From: Spirochaetaceae bacterium | GTDB lineage: Bacteria > Spirochaetota > Spirochaetia > Treponematales > Breznakiellaceae | DNA length: 12,204 bases | Assembly: GCA_031290205.1 (NCBI GenBank) | Contig: JAITNZ010000259.1 | Location: 1-12,204 of the forward strand | Direction of reading: 5' to 3' | Shown here: piece by piece, positions 1 to 7,552 of the stretch | Layout of the letters: every line of letters starts with the position of its first letter | How positions within the stretch are numbered: the first letter of the stretch is position 1 | Program-made: the position numbers and the translations under genes | The notes under the pieces: generated by a model | Databases searched by the model: none | Told to the model about the DNA's origin: nothing | The model's input: only the letters and a program-made list of their open reading frames with translations

Positions 1-1
1 A

Positions 2-100
2 TTAAAGACGGTTCACATTAACGGTAACAAATTCTTAAGTCCCATTACTAAAACGCAACGGGAAATATTTAACAATTTCGGCGTCCCTATCCCTTCGTAG
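2..100 (+). CDS. C-terminal fragment of an ORF entering from the left edge, possibly a transposase tail
   Basis: A plus-strand frame is open from base 2 to a TAG at 98-100 and gives 32 residues without a start, so the gene begins outside the window. The peptide contains INGNKFLSPIT followed by QREIFNNFGVPIPS just before the stop, which reads like a genuine protein end rather than random sequence. The general shape (a short beta-like stretch, then 'SPIT..Q..IF..FG' and a stop) resembles tails I associate with DDE transposases of the IS4/IS1634 type. That resemblance is memory, not a search. It converges on the permease gene with 31 bases between the two stop codons, and I see no clear terminator there. 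It could equally be the end of an ordinary gene or a chance open frame. Confidence 0.4.
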   Translation, partial: LKTVHINGNKFLSPITKTQREIFNNFGVPIPS

Positions 101-131
101 GTTAAAGTTCTGGCGGGAAGTTAGGAAATAT

Positions 132-1196
132 CTACGCTGTACGGCGGCGGACGAAAATCAGGACGAAGAAGGGACCGCCCAAGAGGGTGGTGAGGACGCC
201 GACGGGGATTTCGCCGTTGGAGAGGAGGCGGGCGCAACAGTCGGCGGCGGCGAGGAGGAGAGCACCGAGGAGCGCCGAAAGAGGCATGAGGAAGCGGTTG
301 TCGCTACTTACCGCAAGCCTTAAGATGTGCGGCACAACGAGACCGACAAAGCCGATAACGCCGCAGACGGACACGCAAACGGCGCTTATCGCCGCGCCGA
401 GCAACAGATAAAGGAGCCGCGTCCGCCGGACATTCACGCCGAGCATTTCGGCGCTACGGGCGCCGAGCGTGAGGATGTTGAGCTCTTTGGAAAAGATCGC
501 CGCCAAGACGAGGGCGGGCGGAATAACAGGCGCGAGCAGGGCAACGTCGCCCCAGCCTTTAGCCGAGAGGCTCCCCATGAGCCAGAAGACGATGGCGGCG
601 ACATTTTCGCCGGAGATCATTTTGATAAAGCTGATACCGGCGGAGAGTATCGCGCAGGCGATGATTCCCGCCATGACGAGGTTCGAGCTTGCAAGCCCGC
701 TGCCCCGCTCGGCTATGAACAGCACAAGGAAAAGGGTGAGCGCGGCGAAAACGAGCGCGGATAGGGAGATGGGCAGCATGACGGGGAGCATCATGTTGAG
801 GAGTATTGCTAAAGCGGCGCCGAATGCCGCGCCGGTGGAGACGCCGAGTGTGTAGGGGTCGGCGAGGGGGTTTTGCAGTATAGCCTGAAATATTAATCCC
901 GCGACCGAAAGTCCCGCGCCGGCGAGGAGCCCCGTTAAGATGCGGGGGAGACGCAAATCCCAGACCACGGCGACTGCCCCCTCCGGTATGTCGGTCAGGA
1001 GAGTTGCGTTCCCCCCTACTTTCGCGATGATGATTTTGAGTATGCTAAGGGGGGGGATCCTCATCACACCAAGCCCGACGGTAAAGACCACGAGGAGGAA
1101 GAGGCATAGTAATAAAATGATAGCAAGCGACACACATTTTTTTCGCGACGATTTATATATACTGATTGCATCAATTTTTTTGAGCTGTGTCTTCAC
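132..1196 (-). CDS. FecCD/BtuC-family ABC importer permease
   Basis: This is the membrane-spanning subunit of a type II ABC importer, a family that brings iron-siderophores, haem, cobalamin or related metal chelates across the inner membrane. The 354-residue length is normal. A hydrophobic N-terminal helix (about 22-43) is followed by the family motifs: RLPRIL (82-87), GAGLSVAG..FQ..LQNPLADPYTLG (93-118), GFVGLVVPHILRL (282-294), and GEIPVGVLTTLLGGPFF near the C-terminus. The protein ends naturally in a basic tail. The start is GTG, placed so that TAGTG merges the recG stop with this start, and AGGAG lies 4 bases upstream. The substrate cannot be told from sequence. No ATPase or periplasmic binding-protein gene adjoins it here, although such genes usually cluster with the permease. 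The gene is visibly richer in G+C than recG and dnaE and carries a C8 run at codons 47-50. Confidence 0.93.
   Translation of the reverse strand: MKTQLKKIDAISIYKSSRKKCVSLAIILLLCLFLLVVFTVGLGVMRIPPLSILKIIIAKVGGNATLLTDIPEGAVAVVWDLRLPRILTGLLAGAGLSVAGLIFQAILQNPLADPYTLGVSTGAAFGAALAILLNMMLPVMLPISLSALVFAALTLFLVLFIAERGSGLASSNLVMAGIIACAILSAGISFIKMISGENVAAIVFWLMGSLSAKGWGDVALLAPVIPPALVLAAIFSKELNILTLGARSAEMLGVNVRRTRLLYLLLGAAISAVCVSVCGVIGFVGLVVPHILRLAVSSDNRFLMPLSALLGALLLAAADCCARLLSNGEIPVGVLTTLLGGPFFVLIFVRRRTA
1049..1056 (-). repeat. C8 homopolymer in the permease gene (coding strand)
   Basis: Eight consecutive G on the plus strand, read as C8 in codons 47-50 (Ile-Pro-Pro-Leu) just after the first membrane helix of the permease. 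The frame is open at this length. A one-base change would truncate the protein after about 50 residues. Confidence 0.9.
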
Positions 1197-3325
1197 TATA
1201 CTCCTACTTCACCAAAGGGCGGCGCGCGTTTGAGCACTTCCGCGATAACCTTATTTTCCGATAATACTAATTCCGCGTCGTGTTCGAGCATCGAAAAAGC
1301 GTCTTCGCGGGCAATTTTGAGGATTTCAATATCACGAATGGGATCGGCGATGCCGATTTTTGTAAACCCCGATTGTTCGGTTCCTGCAATCTGCCCCGAG
1401 CCGCGAAACTGTAAATCTTTTTCCGCAATGACAAACCCGTCGTTGTTTTCGAGCATCGTCATTAAACGTTTCCCCGCTATAGTGCGCTCTTCCTCTGTGA
1501 GTAATTCGGGGCGGACAGCAAGCTGCATATCGGCGGTGTCTTGGTCTGAAAAAACTAAAAAGCAATACGACTGTTTTTCGCCGCGCCCCACTCTGCCCCG
1601 CAATTGGTGTAATGCCGACAAACCAAAACGCTCGGCGTGTTCGATCACCATCACCGTCGCGTTGGGAACGTCAACACCAACTTCGACAACACTGGTAGCA
1701 ACGAGTATTCTGATTTCACCTTTACGAAATCTATCCATTATATCACGCTTAGTATCTTCATCAAGTTTTGAATGGATTAACGCGCACTTGTATGCGGGGA
1801 ATATATCTTCTGATAGGTGCTGTAACATCGACTGCGCGTCTTTCAAGTCCATATCTTCGTTTGTTTCGATTAAGGGATAGACAAAATATGCCTGGCTATT
1901 TTTTGCAAGTTCGCCGCCTACAAAATCATATACTTTTTTTTCGTTTGATTCCTTTGCAAGATGAGTGATAATCTGCTTTCTTCCCGGCGGCATATCGTGT
2001 ATCACCGATATATCCATATCACCGAATAAGGTAAAGGTGAGTGTGCGCGGTATCGGGGTCGCGCTCATCATCAACAAGTCGGGATTCTCCCCCTTTGCCA
2101 TGATTGCCTGCCGCTGTGTTACGCCAAAGCGGTGTTGTTCGTCAATAACGATGAGCGATAAATTTTTATATACCACATTGCGCGAAAACAATGCATGCGT
2201 GCCGACAACCATATCAATTTCACCAGCGACAAGCGCTTTTAACAAATGATTTCTTCCCGCTGTTTTTATATTTCCTGTAAGGAATGCAACGTTCACGCCA
2301 AGCGGCTCCAAGAGGCACGCGGCATTTTCCGCGTGTTGGCGCGCTAGTAATTCGGTCGGCGCCATTATCGCCGCTTGCCCCCCGCAGTCTACCGTGCGCA
2401 ACGCCGCCATAAACGAAACTAACGTTTTGCCCGACCCGACATCACCCTGCAAAAGCCGCGCCGCAGCATAATTACTATCTATATCGCGGTTAATGTCGTC
2501 TATAGCTGCGGTTTGCCCCGCTGTCAGCTCGAACGGAAGGCGCTCTAAGAGGCGCTTCTGCAATTTTGAATAGGGGGGGGGGGCGCTCTCTGCATTTGTA
2601 TCTTTATCATGTTGTTGTTTACCATTTCTTGATTTACGGGCAAGGGAGCGCTTGCCCACCATCAGCTCTAAAAATAAAAGCTCTTCGTAAACTAATGTTT
2701 TTTTTGCATCGTTTAATTCTTCAATGCTGGCAGGAAAATGAATCGCTCGGACGGCATCCGTTTTCTGCAAGAGCTGGTTTTTTTCGATAAGATAATCAGG
2801 CAGCTCATTTTCGATATGAGTTCCATATTGAGCTAATGCCTCTTTTATAAACCGCCTATAAAGATTATTTAATTTTAAGTTTTGATACTTGGGCAGTATT
2901 TTCCCGAAGAGGGGGCTGTCCGCGGCTTCTATTTCAAAAGTTGAGGATTGGACTTCGCCATATCGGTAGGTGAAATGCCCCCAAATATGAAACGATGCAC
3001 CGATGAGCAACTTGTTAGCAAGGAAGGACCGGTTAAAACAAACAAGGACGGCGCAAGACGTGTCATCTTGTATATGCACTTTAAGTGTTTTATTTTTGCC
3101 GTATCCTATCCAATCATGCGATATGATTTTAATAATCGTGCATACATTATCGTGTTTAGCAAACTCAGCGAGCGGAATATTTTTACTTCGGTCTTCCCAG
3201 CCTCGAGGATATTTTGACAGCAAATCCGCGATGCAAGTAAGCCCTGCCAGAGAGAGCGTTTTTACTGTCGAAGCCCCCGCTCCCTTTAGATGGTCCGGGG
3301 AAGCCGTTAATTCCCTCAAAAACAT
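1196..3325 (-). CDS. recG: ATP-dependent DNA helicase RecG
   Basis: RecG is a cytoplasmic superfamily 2 translocase that remodels stalled replication forks and branch-migrates Holliday junctions. The 709 residues match the usual length. Order: an N-terminal region with an OB-fold wedge (about 50-135), a linker (about 225-255), then two helicase lobes. Visible motifs are Walker A GDVGSGKT (294-301), DEQH (395-398), SATPIPRTL (421-429), ATSVVEVGVDVPNA (543-556), QLRGRVGRG (574-582) and the family-specific RGSGQIAGTEQSG (641-653) of the translocation-in-RecG region. The ATG at 3325 has AGAAGG at 3332-3337 in front, overlapping the yggT stop. The stop overlaps the permease GTG. The linker contains a run of 11 C at codons 248-251; the frame is intact at this length. 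Confidence 0.98.
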   Translation of the reverse strand: MFLRELTASPDHLKGAGASTVKTLSLAGLTCIADLLSKYPRGWEDRSKNIPLAEFAKHDNVCTIIKIISHDWIGYGKNKTLKVHIQDDTSCAVLVCFNRSFLANKLLIGASFHIWGHFTYRYGEVQSSTFEIEAADSPLFGKILPKYQNLKLNNLYRRFIKEALAQYGTHIENELPDYLIEKNQLLQKTDAVRAIHFPASIEELNDAKKTLVYEELLFLELMVGKRSLARKSRNGKQQHDKDTNAESAPPPYSKLQKRLLERLPFELTAGQTAAIDDINRDIDSNYAAARLLQGDVGSGKTLVSFMAALRTVDCGGQAAIMAPTELLARQHAENAACLLEPLGVNVAFLTGNIKTAGRNHLLKALVAGEIDMVVGTHALFSRNVVYKNLSLIVIDEQHRFGVTQRQAIMAKGENPDLLMMSATPIPRTLTFTLFGDMDISVIHDMPPGRKQIITHLAKESNEKKVYDFVGGELAKNSQAYFVYPLIETNEDMDLKDAQSMLQHLSEDIFPAYKCALIHSKLDEDTKRDIMDRFRKGEIRILVATSVVEVGVDVPNATVMVIEHAERFGLSALHQLRGRVGRGEKQSYCFLVFSDQDTADMQLAVRPELLTEEERTIAGKRLMTMLENNDGFVIAEKDLQFRGSGQIAGTEQSGFTKIGIADPIRDIEILKIAREDAFSMLEHDAELVLSENKVIAEVLKRAPPFGEVGV
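1201..1205 (-). promoter_or_regulatory. Ribosome binding site of the permease gene
   Basis: AGGAG on the minus strand ends 4 bases before the GTG at 1196-1194, inside the last codons of recG. This site and the TAGTG overlap are why I accept GTG as the start: the first ATG in frame is about 45 codons further in and would remove the first membrane helix. Confidence 0.65.
2573..2583 (-). repeat. C11 homopolymer tract inside recG
   Basis: Eleven consecutive G on the plus strand, read as C11 across Ala248-Pro249-Pro250-Pro251 in the linker between the wedge domain and the first helicase lobe of RecG. It is the longest G/C homopolymer in the window. At 11 the frame is open through the rest of recG; loss or gain of one or two bases would abolish the helicase lobes. 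Confidence 0.95.
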
Positions 3326-3335
3326 AATGCGCCTT

Positions 3336-3938
3336 CTATATCGGCAGGAGGACGAGCAATGGAACCGCTATTCGGTTTACCAGTATATACACAATAGCAT
3401 ATAAGAGCACGAGTGTGAGTGTAGCGCTCAACAGTCCAAAAAAATAATTAACGATTCTGTTTCTAAACAGTATCCTGTTTATCGTATAGATGAGAGGTCT
3501 GCTTGCAAAATCAATAAGCCGCCAGAATGACGAATAAATATTTGCGCTCAAGAGATAGGCAAGCAAGCGTAATACGACGAGGAGAATAAAAAATATAAAG
3601 ATATATGACACTGCCTGCCAAACAGCGGATAGTAACAACGCAAGAAAAAATCCTATCGTGATTGTCCCTGTTTCAGCGATTTTGCCGATAACATTGTTTA
3701 CTATCGTGAGTACCACAATCGCGACAATCGGCGAAAGGTCCATATTGCCCACGTGGAAAATCTTAAATCTGCTAAACCAAAAAAGATACGGATCTGTTAT
3801 ACGGCAGACGTAGATAAAAAGTTTTCCAGAGTGGACGCTGCTAAACAATGTAAGCACTATCCTGATAAAAATGAGCATGGAGTATAACATCAATAAACCG
3901 CTGAAAACCGACAGCAAACTCCGTATCATATCGCCCAT
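3336..3938 (-). CDS. yggT: YggT-family integral membrane protein with two YGGT domains
   Basis: A very hydrophobic 200-residue inner-membrane protein made of two copies of the same unit. The first half has a hydrophobic pair around the motif ITDPYLFWFSRF, then a helix with SPIVAIVVLTIVNNVI. The second half repeats the pattern with FASRPLIYTINRILF, then a final hydrophobic helix. This is the arrangement of E. coli YggT, a family of uncertain role that has been linked to osmotic tolerance and sits near cell-division genes in other bacteria. I prefer the ATG at 3938 to the GTG at 3956, because GGAGGGAG at 3947-3954 is well placed for the ATG, the gap to the dnaE stop is then 5 bases, and the added residues are not family-like. 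The recG start follows 10 bases after the stop. No job in DNA metabolism can be read from the sequence. Confidence 0.88.
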   Translation of the reverse strand: MGDMIRSLLSVFSGLLMLYSMLIFIRIVLTLFSSVHSGKLFIYVCRITDPYLFWFSRFKIFHVGNMDLSPIVAIVVLTIVNNVIGKIAETGTITIGFFLALLLSAVWQAVSYIFIFFILLVVLRLLAYLLSANIYSSFWRLIDFASRPLIYTINRILFRNRIVNYFFGLLSATLTLVLLYAIVYILVNRIAVPLLVLLPI

Positions 3939-3943
3939 ATTGA

Positions 3944-6900
3944 TTACTCCCTCCACACATCATCGACAACAACAATGTCTTTCAAGGTATTGATATGTTC
4001 CTCTTCCGACCTTACCCGCATCGATGCCTTAGGCTTTATTATCATTTCGCCGTCTTCTAACGGAAGATGAATATAAACCGAACAGCTTCCTGAATGTTCG
4101 GTAATATAATCGCGAATCGGCAGCAGGTTTTCTTCGGTTTGAACGCTATTCTCGCACAGTCGTATATGCACTTCCTTCCATGATTTTTCCGAAAGAGTAT
4201 TAATGTCGGCTATCTCTTCTACCTGAAGTGAGGGCTTCCCGTCTTTAGAAAGCTCCGGCACACCGCGCAATGCCGCAATCGTCTCGTTTTGTATTGAGCC
4301 GCCAATCTCTTCCCATGTTTTGGGAAAAAACACCAGTTCGATGGCGCCGTTCAGATCTTCAAGTGTGGCAAACGCCATCTTCTTGCCGTCTTTCTTTGTC
4401 GTTATTTCTTTAATATTTTTTATAATCCCAATGATAGTATGCTTTGTTCGTTTATCGCGTTCCTCACGGTAAGTCTTCCACCCCTTGTTATCACCAGAAG
4501 CGGGGGGGGAGACCTTTATAATTTTTTGCGCCGCATTTGCCGATGTAATCGTGCAGCAATTTTTTATTTTTTCCCTAAACGGGTCAAGCGGGTGCCCTGA
4601 AACATAGCAGCCTACAAGCTCCAGCTCCGCATCCAGCTTTTCTTTGAGCGTCCAGTCCGGTACCTGTTCAAATACCATCTCGGCAGTGTTCTCTTCGCTT
4701 GCATCCCCAAAGAGGCTTGTCTGCCCGTTCCGTAAATCCTTCTTATCCTTTTCGACAAATTCAACAGCCTTCTCCAGATTGGCAAATAATGTGGGGCGCG
4801 TCTGCCCGAGTGAGTCAAAACAACCGGTCTTAATTAAAACTTCGAGCGCTCTTTTATTTACTGAATGGAGGTCGACTCTGGTAATAAAATCTATAAAACT
4901 TTTATACTGCCCATTCGTTTCGCGTTGCGTAACAATTTCTTCGGCGGCATATTCACCTAAACCTTTAATTCCCAACAGCCCGAAGGCGATTTTATTTTTC
5001 CCAGTTTTCTTATCTGCAACAACTTCAAAAACAGCCCTCGATGTATTAATATCGGGAACGGTAATTTCAATGCCAGAGCCCCGCACTTCTTCAATATAAT
5101 CCGAAAGCCGGTTATCCGCGCCATATATCTGGTTGGTAAGAGTAGCCGCCATAAATTCAATGGGGAAGTTGGTGCGCAAAAAGGCAGTCTGATAGGCGAG
5201 CACAGAATAGGCGGCTGCATGACTCTTGTTAAAACCATAGCCGGCAAACGGCAGCATGATGTCAAAAATATCGCCCGCATGTTTTGCGTTAAATCCATTT
5301 GTAAGCGCGCCGACGATAAATTTTTCTTTTTCGGATGCCATCACCTCAATTTTTTTCTTTCCCATTGCGCGCCGCAACAGATCCGCCTGACCAAGCGAAT
5401 AACCCGCTATCCGCTGCGCAACCTGCATAACCTGTTCCTGATATACCATAACCCCATAAGTTTCTTCGAGTATGTCTTTTAAGCAGGGGTCCGGATACGT
5501 TATCTTACCCGGATTGAATTTCCCTTCGATGAACTTTGGAATATAATCCATGGGACCAGGACGATAAAGCGCGTTTAATGCGGTTAACTCTTCTATGCTA
5601 CGCGGTTTCGCCTGACGTAAAACTTTTACCATCCCCGGACTTTCAAACTGAAAGAAACCGGTTGTTTTCCCATCGCAGAATAAATCAAATGCCCCTTCAT
5701 CATGCTCTTCTATGGTGTCGATAGAAAAGTTTTCGCAGCCTTTTTTCTTCACGACTAATTTGACGGTGTTTTTTATAATCGAGAGTGTTTTTAATCCGAG
5801 GTAATCCATTTTTACCAGACCGCATGGCTCGATAATATCCATAGTATACTGAGTTGCGGTAACATACTCATCTTTTTTTTCACTCTTATTGTCTTTAACA
5901 ATCATGATGGGCGCCCAATCGGGGAGCGGCGATTTTCCTATTACGATGCCCGAAGCATGGAGGCTTGTATTGCGCTTGACGCCCTCCAGCTTAAAACATA
6001 TATCAAATAAATGTTCATACGCGGGATCGTGCCGCATATCGGACAGCCTCCCCGATCCGGGAATGTCTTTGTTTACAGTAAATGCATCAATTAAATGGGT
6101 CTTAGGGCTGTCGGGCACGCGGTCGGTTAATGCGACAACTTCGGCAAGCGGAATATCGAGTGCACGCCCGATATCTTTTATCACCGCTTTCGGCGCTAAG
6201 GTTCCAAACGTAACGATATGCCCCACCTGCGCCTCGCCATACTTCTGTCGTGTATATTCGATTACCGCCTGCCTGCCGTCGTCGCTAATATCAATATCAA
6301 AATCAGGCATACTGATACGCTCTGGGTTTAAGAAGCGCTCGAAGAGCAATTTATATTTGAGCGGGTCAATATCGGTAATACCCATAGCGTAAGCGACTAT
6401 AGACCCCGCACCGGAGCCACGCCCGGGTCCTATCGGTATATCATGTTCTTTTGCCCAATTGATAAAATCCCAGACGATTAAAAAATAACCGATAAACCCC
6501 ATCCGTATTATCGTCGAAAGCTCAAGCTCGGTGCGCTCCTCTATCGCCTGGTTAACATCTCCATATCGTTTTTTTAAGCCGGAAAAAACGAGATGCCGTA
6601 TATATTCATCTTCGCTCTTAAATGCATCAGGTATCGCGTAGACGGGTAGGCATTCTTTAAGCTGCTCTGTTTTATATTGCGGTATCGTGCAATTACACAT
6701 CTCTGCTATACGGACGCTATTGCGAACCATTTCGGGATAGTCGGGAAACAACTCCGCCATTTCGTCGCCTGATTTTAGATAGTGTTCCTTGGTATAGCTT
6801 TGATAAAACTTTATATGCTTAGGATCTTTTAAGGTGATTTTATGCCCTATACAGGTTAGTATTTCATGCGCTTGCCAATCTTCGCGCAAAATAAAATGGC

Positions 6901-7552
6901 TGTCGTTAGTTACCACCATTGGCGTATTAGTTTTTTTTGCTATTTCGATTAAGAGCTTATTAATATTTTTCTGCGCTTCTAAGCCATGATCCTGCAATTC
7001 GATAAAATAATTTTCAGCGCCAAAAAGATTTTTATAATACGCAATCAATTGTATTGCCATATCCTGCTTGCCGTTCATAAGGAGTTGGGGGAGTTCGCCT
7101 GCAACACAGGCGGTAAGGCAGACAAGCCCCTCGTGATACAATTCTATTAACTCGGTATCGATGCGGGGTTTGTAATAGAAGCCCTCGGTATAGGAACGCG
7201 AAGTCAAGTAGACAAGATTTTTATACCCCTGTTCATTTTTTGCAAGGAGTATCAGGTGATAGTATCTATTCCCCTCTTCCGTTCCGGTTTTATTTGTTCT
7301 GCTGCCGCCGGCGACATAGAATTCACATCCTATAATCGGTTTTATAGCTTTATCCGGCGGAAGTTTGTTCCCGTCTTTATCCCGTGTGCAGGCGTTTACA
7401 AAATTGATGACGCCGCACATATTGCCATGGTCGGTAATTGCAAGCGCCTTCATCCCCAATTCTTTCGCACGGGCAACGAGCGGTTTGATTTTTGCGGCGC
7501 TATCGACAAGAGAATAATCAGTATGAACATGCAAATGCACAAAATCAGTCAT
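3944..7552 (-). CDS. dnaE: DNA polymerase III alpha subunit (DnaE type)
   Basis: The replicative C-family DNA polymerase that makes most of the chromosome as part of the cytoplasmic replisome. Its 1202 residues fit the DnaE class. Order: PHP domain (1 to about 285) with HLHVHTDYSLVD (6-17), TDHGNM (40-45) and NDSH (216-219); palm and fingers with GPGRGSGAGS (375-384), catalytic PDFDID (416-421) and VKMDYLGL (580-587, third Asp 583); FNKSHAAAYS (774-783); a helix-hairpin-helix region (about 855-880); a beta-clamp binding motif QTSLF (944-948); an OB fold (about 1038-1120); and a C-terminal tail. The PHP ligand positions all look intact, unlike E. coli. A polar stretch at about 1011-1038 before the OB fold carries a C8 run. 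The ATG overlaps the preceding gene's stop (TAATG), with AAGGA about 12 bases upstream. Confidence 0.98.
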   Translation of the reverse strand: MTDFVHLHVHTDYSLVDSAAKIKPLVARAKELGMKALAITDHGNMCGVINFVNACTRDKDGNKLPPDKAIKPIIGCEFYVAGGSRTNKTGTEEGNRYYHLILLAKNEQGYKNLVYLTSRSYTEGFYYKPRIDTELIELYHEGLVCLTACVAGELPQLLMNGKQDMAIQLIAYYKNLFGAENYFIELQDHGLEAQKNINKLLIEIAKKTNTPMVVTNDSHFILREDWQAHEILTCIGHKITLKDPKHIKFYQSYTKEHYLKSGDEMAELFPDYPEMVRNSVRIAEMCNCTIPQYKTEQLKECLPVYAIPDAFKSEDEYIRHLVFSGLKKRYGDVNQAIEERTELELSTIIRMGFIGYFLIVWDFINWAKEHDIPIGPGRGSGAGSIVAYAMGITDIDPLKYKLLFERFLNPERISMPDFDIDISDDGRQAVIEYTRQKYGEAQVGHIVTFGTLAPKAVIKDIGRALDIPLAEVVALTDRVPDSPKTHLIDAFTVNKDIPGSGRLSDMRHDPAYEHLFDICFKLEGVKRNTSLHASGIVIGKSPLPDWAPIMIVKDNKSEKKDEYVTATQYTMDIIEPCGLVKMDYLGLKTLSIIKNTVKLVVKKKGCENFSIDTIEEHDEGAFDLFCDGKTTGFFQFESPGMVKVLRQAKPRSIEELTALNALYRPGPMDYIPKFIEGKFNPGKITYPDPCLKDILEETYGVMVYQEQVMQVAQRIAGYSLGQADLLRRAMGKKKIEVMASEKEKFIVGALTNGFNAKHAGDIFDIMLPFAGYGFNKSHAAAYSVLAYQTAFLRTNFPIEFMAATLTNQIYGADNRLSDYIEEVRGSGIEITVPDINTSRAVFEVVADKKTGKNKIAFGLLGIKGLGEYAAEEIVTQRETNGQYKSFIDFITRVDLHSVNKRALEVLIKTGCFDSLGQTRPTLFANLEKAVEFVEKDKKDLRNGQTSLFGDASEENTAEMVFEQVPDWTLKEKLDAELELVGCYVSGHPLDPFREKIKNCCTITSANAAQKIIKVSPPASGDNKGWKTYREERDKRTKHTIIGIIKNIKEITTKKDGKKMAFATLEDLNGAIELVFFPKTWEEIGGSIQNETIAALRGVPELSKDGKPSLQVEEIADINTLSEKSWKEVHIRLCENSVQTEENLLPIRDYITEHSGSCSVYIHLPLEDGEMIIKPKASMRVRSEEEHINTLKDIVVVDDVWRE
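3947..3954 (-). promoter_or_regulatory. Ribosome binding site deciding the yggT start
   Basis: GGAGGGAG on the minus strand lies inside the last codons of dnaE, 8 bases before the ATG at 3938. It abuts the dnaE TAA (3946-3944), so a ribosome finishing dnaE could restart on yggT. It argues against the upstream GTG at 3956, which would sit within or ahead of it. Confidence 0.75.
4502..4509 (-). repeat. C8 homopolymer in dnaE (coding strand)
   Basis: Eight consecutive G on the plus strand, read as C8 in codons 1015-1017 (Ser-Pro-Pro), in the polar stretch just before the OB fold. The frame is open at this length. A one-base change would leave the polymerase and clamp-binding regions but remove the OB fold and C-terminal tail. 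Confidence 0.9.

Noticed and set aside
101..131. Terminator between the permease gene and the plus-strand ORF
   Set aside because: Only a 4-bp CCTA/TAGG pairing is visible near 87-102 and no T-run follows on either strand.
327..764. Plus-strand frame of 145 codons antisense to the permease gene
   Set aside because: The permease frame has clear family motifs across the whole region; the antisense product is a charged, low-complexity sequence typical of a GC-rich shadow.
3939..3956. GTG start for yggT at 3956
   Set aside because: The GGAGGGAG site at 3947-3954 would lie inside the coding sequence, and it is correctly spaced for the ATG at 3938.
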